Source: Homarus americanus
Taxonomy: Eukaryota > Arthropoda > Malacostraca > Decapoda > Nephropidae
Direction of reading: 5' to 3'
Assembly (NCBI RefSeq): GCF_018991925.1
Contig: NW_024737068.1
Coordinates: 9,031,885-9,095,884 of the forward strand
DNA length: 64,000 nt
Positions 1 through 9,839 of the stretch are shown one piece after another. Under the pieces are notes generated by a model. It ran no database searches. It was not told the origin of the DNA and saw only the letters and a list, made by a program, of their open reading frames with translations. Every line of letters starts with the position of its first letter. Position 1 is the first letter of the stretch. The position numbers were made by a program, and so were the translations under genes.

Positions 1-274
1 TTTTAGTGGTTAAACTTAAGGATGGCTAAGCTGGGGTAGGGGTAATCTTTAGGTGATCCATAAAGGCTACAATTTTGAAAGGTCTCGGACATGGTCTCAA
101 CTACATGACATCACTTATAAAGATTTTACATTTGTTCTCTCCATCATACCTTTCTTTTACAGTACTTATACTGTAGTCCTTTTTTTTTAGCTGATGGTAA
201 TAGACTAAGAAATTCTTTTTAAGCCTACTTTTTTAAATACAAGACTCATTATTGTGAGTTCATATTACTTATAG

Positions 275-1187
275 GTGAATATACAAGTAGATGATGACTG
301 CATCTTTACTACAATCTGGCTGAAGAACTTCGACATGGATATACCAATGCCACTGCCAGTCAAACATCACTGGTGCTCAAAGGTTAGTCCATGTAGTTAG
401 GTATCACCTAGGGAAACTCACTTCTTCTCTGTTCATTAGTGATGGCAATGGTAGAAACTCTTCCTATCATTTTAATGTATATTTTATACCAAAATATCTC
501 TAACCCCTTCACAATGATGAGGCCACTTTTATTATTTTATTTGACTAATGCCAGGTGATTTTATTCAGCTTAATGGTGAACCTGTACACAGCGGGTTAAA
601 GGAAGAAAGCTTTTCTTGGAAATACAGTACAAGCTTCCAACCTTTGTTCACTACAAAATCTGACAATCCCAAAATTTGATCCTTGTTGTAAAATCACCAA
701 GTTACCCGGTAACGTTCACAAAAGAACTAAGTTATAATAAAGATTGTTGCAAGAGACTGCATTTATTTTTACTATGGTTCTATATTACTCAAGGACGACC
801 ATAAGTAAATGCTTTGTGTCATTTCATTTTACATTTTGGTAAAGTCAGTACAGTACAGTATTTCATTTGCTGAGGCAACCTACAAATTTATATCTTTTTC
901 TTGTACAGGATTATTACCAAGTACAGAATACTGTTGTCAGAGTTGATTATGAACATGAATCCCCGAGCTCTGCAGTGTCTGAAGAATCCCAAGATAATGG
1001 TAACCATGATGAGGCAGATGACCATGATGAGGTGGATGACCATGATGAGGCGGAGGACCATGGTGAGGTGGATGACCATGAGGAGGTGGAGGACCATGGT
1101 GAGGTGGAGGACCATGGTCAGGTGGATGACCATCATGATATTCATCTCATTGCTGCAACCATCTATGAAGGCATTATCATGATATAG
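275..1187 (+). CDS. 3' end of an unrecognised gene: two exons, His/Asp/Glu-repeat C-terminus
   Basis: Two exons join in phase. Exon A (275-382, 36 codons) follows an AG acceptor and ends at AAG|GTTAGT; it reads VNIQVDDDC... to ...KHHWCSK. Exon B (909-1187) follows TGTACAG and continues in the same phase (DYYQVQNTVV...), ending at TAG. Exon B carries about nine degenerate six-residue units of the type DDHDEV/EDHGEV, a strongly acidic, His-rich tail encoded by an 18-bp-like DNA repeat. A possible AATAAA poly(A) signal lies near 1323. I do not recognise the protein family; the upstream exons are outside the window. The splice logic and the contrast between the conserved-looking exon A and the low-complexity tail support a real terminal exon pair, but this is inference without transcript data. 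Confidence 0.55.
496..607. repeat. Dispersed repeat, copy 1 (pair with 36150-36250)
   Basis: Lies in the intron between the two exons above. It begins with AACCCCTTCAC and ends with GCGGGTTAAAGG, so the ends are roughly inverted. The middle (GCCACTTTTATTATTTTATT, then GATTTTATTCAGCT) recurs at 36150-36250 with small differences. No coding potential. Confidence 0.5.
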
Positions 1188-1520
1188 CCTTTTACAATGT
1201 CTTGGTAAGGTAACATAGCCAGTGTTTGCCATACCTGTTCACTAGATTTCATCAATTAGCTTTGTAACATAATTATGTTGAGACAGCAGTGTTAGACTCG
1301 TAAACTGTTGATGAAGAGAACAAAATAAACACATTTCAAGTTCCACACAGTGTATAAATGTCCCATGTCCTATGATGTTGCTTTCAACTATCTTAAATTT
1401 TGTACGAGTTTTATTTATTTATTTTTTTTTTTTACTAAATGATGGGCTAAATCCATCCTTAAATACTACCTTCAAAATGAACAACAAAACATCATATCTA
1501 TTTTTATTTTGAGTTATTCA

Positions 1521-3960
1521 TCAATAGGAAGGTGGATAATCTATGATTACCTCATGGAGAAGTGACCTTGCCTTGCTGGAAAAGAGGGTGCTCTTATGTC
1601 CTACATGTTGTCTAAGAAACAAGTATCTTCCTGAGTTTGGGCAAATACATTGCGGAAAAGTAGACTCATCCAACGCATGTATCTGTGTGTACGTTACTTT
1701 GTAAACAGTTGGCAGGCCTGTGGAACCTTGCAAAGGGGGAGGCAGTTACAGCACTGATTCACATAATTGCTTTCTCCGATGATCATTCATTATTGGGTAT
1801 ACGTGTTTGTATAGTATTCCACAACTAAAATAGAAAGTCAGCTATTTCAAACCATCATTTGTTGAACATCTCGAAACTTGTATCTAGTCAGGTGTATCAG
1901 ATGAGCAGATGTAGCCACGGTTACACTTTTAGAATAATCTGCCAGGTTTCAATATTCATCAGCCAAAACTGGGAAGATACTTGTTTCTTAGACCATCTAG
2001 TAATGTGCAGTTTCCCACTCTAGTAATGGGTTGGTTATGAGAAGGGCATTGCTGCACTTGATGGAATACACAAAACTAATGCTGACATGCTGCTGCTGAC
2101 ATTGGAGGTAATGTAGCTAAATTGTATCTGGCAGCACTTCTTCTTTAGCTATTGTTCATAGATACATATGGTATTTCTTTACAGTGAGACTGTCAACTGG
2201 TTTTGCTCCATACTTGGCAAGAAGAAATGCTTTACCGGCCATAGCTAAGTCATGTGCAGGATACCGGGGGTTGTTGAAGACTTGCATCTGAATGCGTAAT
2301 ACAGGATCATCTTGAAGTTTTTTAAATGGGAGCTTCTTTCCTCTGTAATGCAGAGCGGGTGTTGTATCACAGCCGATAAGCGCATGCAGAAACAACAAGC
2401 TGTTATCCATTTCACACATAGCAATCTGTAATCTTTTGGTTCTATAAACCTTAAAGCTTTGTTTGCAGGCGTCAGCATCGTAGTATCTATAACAGGGTTT
2501 GCAAGAGCAATCAAGAGGATGAGAATATCAGTACTAGTACTGATTCAACTCATAAATCTCCTCTCCCTGCTGCTGTAGCTACTACTAGTCTGCCTGGTGA
2601 ACTTACAACCAGCAGCCTCAAGCTGGGAGGAGAGTAATAAACCTTGTCTTGCTTTTTGTTTCCCAAGAACTCCTGCTGTGACATGGAAACTTGTACAGTA
2701 TGTGATTTTCTACTACAACATCTCAGGAGGACGGTTTTCCTATACAGTATGACAAAAATGTTCCCCATCCTTTGTGCTAGGAATTCCATGCCCATTGAAT
2801 ACACTGTGAGCATTTCCAAACCCTTCATTGATGTACAGTCACAATCCAAAGTTTCGACACCCCCCTGGCTGGGCGTTAGTCGAGGCCAGGATTGAGGTAA
2901 GGCTGGGTGGTTGGACGCAGACATTCCACCACCACAACACTCCGAGACTCACAGCACACGAGAATGGAAGGAAATTTTTACGAATTTTGACATGACATGC
3001 ACCTGCGTAACAAAATTGAATTCATATCATTGTTGGCACATATACCAATAGCAAGTTAGGAGTGAGGCATGAGAAACTTGGGCTGTTGATGGACTAAATG
3101 TATCGCGACACTACTACAGACAAAGATACTGTACCATGGTTAATGTGAATTGCAATTGCAACATTCCAAGTCAAAATACTCCAATGTAGTTACTGATACA
3201 CCATTAAATATTGTAAACATGACAATATGAATTCCTAGTATGTGTGAAACCATAATATTCCCAGGGTTATGGTAATATCTATACTGTACATGTATAAGCC
3301 TCACCTTGTCGACTGACCGCTCACTCCTTGACGAAATTCGACCGCCGGCCACCCTTTATATATGCTGCCTTGATTCATGTATAATATGAGGACTCACATC
3401 TAGTGGTTCCAAACCAGTGTTTTGGGACCAGGCAAAGTTTTTCATGCTCCAATCTTAACATGTTATTGTTATGTGTAGCAACAATGCATTTGCATGCATT
3501 TGTTATGCAAGTTCATACCGTGTCAAAGTTCGTAATAAGTTCCTTCCTGTGCTCGTGCACTATGAGTCTCGGACTGTTGTGGTGGTGGAATGTGAACCTC
3601 ACCATCGTAGTGCCTCGTTACCACATTGCTGAACTAGTCTGCGTCCCATCACCCAGCCTTAACTCAACCCTGGCCTCTGCAAACACCCAGCCAGGGGGGA
3701 GGGGGGTGTTGAAACTTTGGTTTGTGACTACAATGTGTACTGGGTGCATATCTGACTATATGATGCCAGACACTGCCACATAACATGGAGAAGAAGGTAG
3801 TTACCATCAATGATGTACACTGTTCCAAGGGAAAGAACCACTTCACAGGGCATCCAAGCTTCTTGCACTGGAACAAGGGAAGCTTTGTTTCCTTTTCACA
3901 AAGAGCAGTCATCAAAGGGAGCAGGGGGAGGGTGGGCAAACAGCCAGCTCAGATATTAAA
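1521..3960 (-). pseudogene. Decayed gene of the 'GCDTT' uncharacterised family, split by a MITE
   Basis: Read on the - strand, separated pieces match in order a large uncharacterised invertebrate family that I know from its motifs. They are: a segment at about 3790-3730 (CLASYSQICTQYT); then, after an inserted element, YINEGFGNAHSVFNGHG and IPSTKDGEHF (about 2835-2740); then TDILILLIALANPV and RFIEPKDYRL (about 2535-2425); then FLHALIGCDTTPALHYRGK and a tail to about 2159. Several frameshifts and stops separate the pieces. A short open stretch at 1733-1521 may be a further degraded C-terminal part. The family is often multicopy and possibly transposon-derived; its function is unknown. This copy cannot make a full protein. 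Confidence 0.6.
2836..3728. mobile_element. 893-bp terminal-inverted-repeat MITE inside the pseudogene
   Basis: The left end, CAGTCACAATCCAAAGTTTC, is the inverted partner of the right end, GAAACTTTGGTTTGTGAC. The arms extend about 130-170 bp and share the palindromic CCACCACCACAAC / GTTGTGGTGGTGG stretch. The dinucleotide TA flanks both sides (2834-2835 and 3729-3730). Removing the element and one TA rejoins the host reading frame (ACA TTG TAC ATC on the - strand), so this is an insertion with a TA target duplication, as in Tc1/mariner/pogo-type MITEs. No transposase is seen. Confidence 0.75.
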
Positions 3961-4860
3961 TTATAGCTTGAGCATTTTGAATAACAAGCTAAAACTTTCA
4001 GGCTATGCACAGGTCCCTAAGCTAATATAAAACCATCACTGCCAGTTAGAGACAAAATACAGCTTTTATTATGAGGGTCCGTGGGAAAATGTACTCAAAT
4101 TTACAAAAAAAATAATATTGACAAAAGGTTTTTCAGGAATGGAGCCCCTTTTGCATAGAGGGAATGCCTGTAATATGAGTTAACGCACTTCAAGTACACC
4201 ACAATATTAAATCACATTAATCACTACTAACAATATAAAATTTATACAGATCACTTCAAACACTCAGGATATTTATGAAAATAAAAAAATTGGAAGTTTT
4301 ATTATGCAAAATTACTAAATCACATCTTATAAATATTTTTTTTTTTACTTTAATAAAACTACTGTATACAGATGACAATAGAGAGGAATATTCAGTATTT
4401 TAATAATGTCTATAAATCTTAACAGTACAGTACAGTACAGTAAATTTACCAGACTGCACAATAGTATAAAATTTGTTCAAACCTGTTTATACAAAATTCA
4501 CTACAAATGCCCTTCAAAAATTCTCTTTAACGAAATCCATCATACACTGTACCTAGATTGTCTTGACAAGTGAGCGAGACATGTTTCTCATCCTCACCCA
4601 ATAAAATTATGGAAACCTGAAACACTGATAAATGTACGGTGCATAATTTTAATTTACCTGTAATTTGTGACAAACTCATGTGAACATTTAATTTACAAAG
4701 ACCTACAAATAATATATGATAAATACATATTTGTATGACTAACCAATAGGCAGCTTCACACTAGTTTCCCAGCAGATGCTTTCAAGATGAAAGTACAGCC
4801 CTAAGGTTTTAAAACTATAATGAATCAAGAAGAGTGTGTAACTCTTAAGACACCAAAAAT
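3961..4860. other. AT-rich stretch without a recognisable gene
   Basis: Low-complexity, AT-rich sequence with an (ACAGT)n run near 4423-4441. Short open frames are spurious by composition. Nothing else seen. Confidence 0.5.
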
Positions 4861-4909
4861 CATTCATTATGTTAATCTTATATTTAAATTTTATATCAAA
4901 TTTATCTAC

Positions 4910-5215
4910 AGTGTTGGAGGAGGTGGGGAAAGGAGCAGAAGTTTTGGAAAAAAGTAATACATATTTAGAAAAACTGAAGATTCAGAGTTCCTGTCATACT
5001 GGAAGGATCAAGCGAGTAATGAGTCACAAAGCTCAACTGATATTGATAATGCTCTGAATTCCAAGCTCATAAGATAAGAGTCAGACCTGGGAGAAAGTGT
5101 GAATCACCTTATGGTGTGTACAGAGCTAAGTCATTCTGTCGTGTCAGTGCCCCTGAATAAGCTAACACCTCTCATCTGGAGGATGCTACCCAATAGCGTT
5201 AATAATAAATACAGT
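4910..5215 (+). pseudogene. Possible degenerate exon of unknown gene
   Basis: After TCTACAG the sequence reads LEEVGKGAEVLEK, and then, in a different frame, RKTEDSEFLSYWKDQASNES and a Ser/Asn-rich tail ending in TAA; the same frame stays open beyond that stop for about 130 bp. Residue composition resembles a real hydrophilic protein rather than repeat translation, but the frame shift and the missing upstream exons make this only a weak exon or pseudogene candidate. Confidence 0.2.
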
Positions 5216-5508
5216 AAGGTCCTGCTTAACGTGGAGATGTGTTCCAGAAAAGGTGGTTTTTAGGTCTCACAGATGAGTATCTACCTAGCTCACAGTGCAT
5301 TGTGGATGTGTTGTCAGCCCACAAGATAACTGAACAGAAGTAGGAAACACGGCAACATTATTATGACAACAGTTTAGTGCATATAGTAGTTTGAAGACTA
5401 GAGCTGTTTAAGGGTAGTTATACTAAATTAATTCTTTGGTATTTTCACTAAAAACTCACCAAGTGCTGTAATTATAATGATCCTGCAGGTATTAGCTAAT
5501 GTAAACTA

Positions 5509-5890
5509 CAGCTAGACCCCGACTTACGACAGGGTTAGGGACCCAAATCCAGGTCGTAAGTCCGAATGGTCGTAAATCCGACAAATAAAAAAAATAAAAA
5601 AAAAATTAATAAAAAATCTACAATGAAATACAGTACAGTAAAAGTAATAAATAATGAGGAATGGATACAGTACAGTTAAAGTAATAAATAATGAGGAAAG
5701 GATACAGTGTGACTGAGCACTTACCTTTAATGTAGTCAGCTGAATGCACATGGGGCCCCCATAATTTTCTAATTATACATGGAGACTACATTAACTGGAA
5801 ACGTTTCGGTATAGAAAATGCATGCGTCATTTGAAGAAGAAGAAAAAAAAATGGTCACAACTGCGGCAGTCGTAAGTCGGGGTCTAGCTG
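5509..5890. mobile_element. 382-bp TA-flanked MITE (ACTTACGAC family)
   Basis: Left end CAGCTAGACCCCGACTTACG and right end CGTAAGTCGGGGTCTAGCTG are perfect inverted repeats, each flanked by TA (5507-5508 and 5891-5892). The subterminal text (GGGACCCAAATCCAGGTCGT) also occurs in the element at 23795-24099, so both belong to one superfamily with diverged tips. There is no coding capacity. Confidence 0.85.
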
Positions 5891-6366
5891 TATTGGAAAA
5901 ATTTTCCTTACTCATAAATTTGATATGAAAACAGAATGCAACAGTATTTTTTTGTCTTCTCTATTTCCCTATGTTAATTAAAATGGAACTGCAGTGTTGG
6001 AAAATAAACAGGCGGGATGAAAAAGTGGAGGCCTGAGTCAGCAGGCAGACATGTACAGCTACGATCGTCTTTACGGCAAAACAGCCTTTGACACAATGCA
6101 TTCTGTTTTCTTTTGCATTATTGCACTCAGTACCATCACTCTTGCATCGTTTTCAGACATTTTAATGTCAACACACCTGGTTAGAATCAACAATGAATTG
6201 TGAGTGAAGAAAGAGAGCTGTAGATGGCATATATGCACTCGTGATGCTGGTCTGTGCTGCACCCAGAAAACAAAAACTGCCATGTAATGCAGTTTCACTG
6301 GCTAACAAAACTGGGTTAGCCTGCCACTGACTTCATCTCGATGAAGATCAGTTCACTCACCTAGCT
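5891..6366. other. Spacer without recognisable gene
   Basis: Open frames here are short and have no recognisable motifs. Nothing supported beyond the flanking elements. Confidence 0.4.
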
Positions 6367-7221
6367 TAGGGTTGCCATACGTCCGTATTTTCCCGGACAT
6401 GTCCTCCATTTAGGTCTCGAAATCTTCATCCGGAAGGAATTTTTAAAATACTTCAAAAGTCCGGAATTTCAGCTTCCATCATTTTCTCCGCGGAAAAAAA
6501 AAACATGAAACTGTAATGACGGGAGAGAGAGAGAGAGAGGGAGGGTGGAAACCGTAGAGATCTCGTTCAGTTTTCGTCAGCTGGTAAGTAACTTGTACGC
6601 CTGTACGGTGTTGTCAACTTAGCTGTCAAATATTTGATTGATAAGGGGGTAGAAGTTGATGAAGTGTTTTGACCAAGTTAGTAACCTGAAGCAGTTTGTG
6701 GAAAATTACAAGTGATGAAGAATTTAGTAATCTGCCACCACAAAAAGTGGACCAGATACTTTGAAAAATCAAACATTGAATGTCACTCAGAATTGCTAAG
6801 AATTGCACAATTCTTCTTTGCTATATCATCTCGCAATGCAAATGTAGAAAGTTTTTTCACTGATGCAAAGCCAATGGACAAAGGAAAGGAACAAATTGAG
6901 TGTTAAACAACGAAAGGCATTCTGACTGTACAGTACAACTTCCGAGAAACACCTTGCAGTGACTTCTATACCTTTCTAAAGAGCAATCAGCCAATACTGA
7001 AAAAGATCCGATCTACAGAAAAGTATGCATGGGCACACCACACACAGTGGGGGGAGAAGACAGCAGCTAAGGGAATGAAGATGTTCAGCCTTAAGCAAAG
7101 GTAATTTTGTTAAGGATTTCTATACCATGTATGTTGTATATTAGCCTGTGTGTGCCGGGCGGGAGGGGAGGATGTCTTCGGGAGCGTCCTCTTTTTTGAA
7201 TGTTCAGATATGGCAACCCTA
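6367..7221 (+). mobile_element. 855-bp hAT-like non-autonomous transposon
   Basis: Ends are TAGGGTTGCCATA and its inverse TATGGCAACCCTA. An exact 8-bp direct repeat, ACCTAGCT, flanks it (6359-6366 and 7222-7229), the target-duplication length of the hAT superfamily. It carries the C-terminal part of a hAT transposase (see 6660-7105) and a GA microsatellite. An inverted relative lies at 45193-46079. Confidence 0.9.
6660..7105 (+). pseudogene. C-terminal hAT transposase fragment
   Basis: The stretch around 6712-6906 reads ELLRIAQFFFAISSRNANVE, the conserved hAT dimerisation segment (leucine/phenylalanine-rich, then S-x-N-A-x-V-E). Frame continues after a stop with GILTVQYNFRE...SDFYTFLK and EKYAWAHHTQWGEKTA. 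The catalytic N-terminal and middle parts are missing, so this copy is an internal-deletion derivative and cannot transpose itself. The same open segment is kept almost unchanged in the copy at 45514-45726. Confidence 0.75.
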
Positions 7222-7484
7222 ACCTAGCTTGTCACTCGGTGACAAAGCCTGAATGATAATGGTAGCTTGATCACTAAAAAATAATCTCACTAAATCAAAT
7301 CCAAGTTCAGGTCCACCACCGATTTTCCGGGAATGGATGATCCGGCACCTCTTTTAATCCGGACAAAATTACGAAAGGGCACTTGAAATTCCCACTACCT
7401 CCAGATTAGTTTGCTGGGCTGCCACAGATGGCATTATGTGTTAACCATGCTCACTTTGTTTATTTACTCTGCAGTTGTTGGTGG

Positions 7485-7907
7485 TGTATAGATATGTAAA
7501 TACCAAGATATGTGAACACGCCTGATGGCAAGACTCTGTTACCATTGATTGTACCATTTATTCACATGTCTGTATTACTATATATTATCATAGCATGTCT
7601 GATATCTATGCTTATGTCTAATGCCTATGTCTACTCACTATGTCCCGATGTACTATGTCTGTACCGCGCTAGTCAAGTAACTAGAGGATCTCATTTATTG
7701 TCCTAGTAATGTCTAGCAATTCTCCCTGCCTAACTAGCTAACTTCTCTCAGATCGGCCCAGGCCTGGTTAAGACGAGGAGTTCCTTGTGCTGGCTCCTGT
7801 TTTGTATCGGTTGGTTATCCTGCCAAGTCTTGTACTACTTATGGAATATATCTACTGCTCGTGCTCTGGAGTTTGAAGAACCTTGTTTAGGATTGCATCC
7901 CACCACA
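7485..7907 (+). repeat. 5' LTR of the gypsy element
   Basis: 423 bp, TGTATAGATATG ... CCACCACA. It matches the 3' LTR except for about two substitutions that I can see (TGTATAG versus TGTGTAG, and GATGGC versus GACGGC). It should hold the promoter; I do not mark a TATA box. Confidence 0.95.
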
Positions 7908-8395
7908 TGGCGCAGTTGAGTAGCTCCAACATAACAGTTTACAAGTTGCAATAGCCAGCCTCGTCTGTTTCCCGCCCAGAAGATGTATCCTACAGTGCCC
8001 CTGGATTAAAGTGCTTTGTGACCTTGTGAAGTGCCCTAAGTGAAGTGCAGTGCCTTTGATGTCTGTTTTGCTGTTTCTGGGGCCCTACAGGTAGCAGAAA
8101 CCCTTTCAGCCCAGTTTTCAAGAGAGCACTTCAGGCATACATCCTCTGTCTGCGCCGGCCCGCAAGCCACTGCCCCCCTCGACTGAGTCATCACCGACAT
8201 CTCGCCCGGGCGCGCGGAGGAATACAGAGACCAGTATCACCGCCGCCAGCCGCCTCCACTCAACTTCACAAATATTACAGTCAATACTCTTTTACTTGCC
8301 CGCCAGTTCCTGCACTTAGGCAAGTACATTGACGAAAACATAGCACTTCACCTTATTCTCCTTGTCTTTCCCATCGCAACCATACCAAACACGAG
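7908..8395 (+). other. Gypsy leader: primer-binding site and 5' untranslated region
   Basis: Starts TGGCGCAGTTGAG immediately after the LTR, the expected position of the tRNA primer-binding site. I cannot assign the tRNA. The rest is a GC-richer leader without a long frame up to the gag ATG. Confidence 0.55.
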
Positions 8396-9736
8396 ATGTC
8401 CGACTACGCCGATTTGCTGGGGAATTCAAATGAGGATTATGAGGAAGACGAAGCCTCACACGCCGGGCGCGCCAAATTCAAAGGATGGGACCCAGGATAT
8501 ACGTCAGTTAATTCACTTCCTACAAGTTTCCCAAGAGAAGGAAGCCCAAAGACGTCAATTAGAGGAGGAAAAACGACGTCAAGAGGAATTGTCAAGACAG
8601 TCAGAGGAATCAGCTTCCCGTCTTCAACTCCAACAACAACACCAAGCTGATAACCGCAAATTCCTGGAACTATTGGAATTGCTGGCAACGAGGACGACTT
8701 CACCAGCTGCCACAACCAATTCGCCAGCTTCAGCCTCGTCATCTACCCTTCAGACAATGCCTCCTCACACGTCACCTATCCCTCTTGGGTATGCCTCAGT
8801 GCCTTCTCAACCACCTGCTCCAGTCTCAACTCTCGTCGACCTCTCCGTGCCTCCTCCATTACCTGCCGTCTCGAGTACACCCCTGCACAGCAAGTCTCAG
8901 TTCCCAGCCCCCCATCTCTTCAATCTAATGCAACATATCAAATATACTGTCAATGGCGACGTCGTTTTCAAGACTTTGCTGTTATGTCTGACCTCAACCG
9001 AATGCCCCTTCATAAACAACTCATCCAATTAAGATCGTGCATTTCCCTCGATGTTCAACGCCTCCTAGAGCACACGGTAGCCATTCCCCCTGACTCCCCC
9101 ATGTCAGTGACAGAGGTTTTAAACGCCTTGCAGAGTCACTTCCGAGGCCTCCGCAACGAAGCTTTGCATCGTAGGGAACTGCTATCCTGCAAACAAGCTT
9201 CTGGGGAATCATTCTCAGACTTCTACGCACGACTTAAGGACCTATGTACAGGCGATCCTATAACCTGTGCTGAGATCCAGCTCAAGATGATCTTGCTGAT
9301 GGGTGTACGTGACGAGGACCTGCTTCAGAAACTCCTCACCCTCGACGTCGCCCCTTCCCCCACCGACTTCGTCACCTGTTGCAGGTCGTAAGAGGCCACA
9401 AGAGAGGCTGCCTCAGCTATACACTCATCGCTGTCTCAAGTTCACGCCGTCTCCACCCACAAGAGGAATCAACGCCAGATGCAGACGGCGTCCTCTCCAC
9501 AGCCCCCGTCACAGTCACCAGTTTCTTCTCCCGAATCCTGCAGAAACTGTCAGCGCCAGCACGGTCCAGGAAAGTGCCCTGCGGCTGATAGTAAATGTCG
9601 AAACTGCGGGTTTCAAGGCCATTGGCCCCGCACAACTCGATGTCCTGCCAACAAGGTCTCATGCAATGCTTGCAACAAGCAAGGACACTTCGCCAAGTGT
9701 TGCAGGTCCACCAAGAAGCCTCCATCTCCAGGTTAA
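8396..9736 (+). pseudogene. gag: gag of the gypsy element (frame-broken)
   Basis: Begins MSDYADLLGNSNEDYEEDEA at 8396. Frame then shifts, near 8500, to a Gln/Glu-rich coiled-coil segment (EEEKRRQEELSRQSEES) and a Ser/Pro-rich linker. It shifts again near 8970 into the capsid-like helical part (LNRMPLHKQLIQLRSCISLD ... FSDFYARLKDLCTGDP), and once more near 9390 to reach the nucleocapsid. The last part has two zinc-knuckle-like motifs (CRNCGFQGHW... and CNACNKQGHFAKCC, the latter CX2CX4HX4C). Role: particle formation and RNA packaging. At least three frame changes mean no complete Gag. Confidence 0.85.
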
Positions 9737-9839
9737 AACGTCTCTTCACAGCCCGACAGAACGTCCACACCACCGTCTCCCAAGAACAACAAAGGATGCC
9801 GACGCGTGGATGATGCCTCGAGTGACAGGTCCCCCAAGC

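Noticed and set aside
6071..6298. 75-codon - strand frame
   Set aside because: No motif, no splice context, ordinary for this length in AT-rich DNA.
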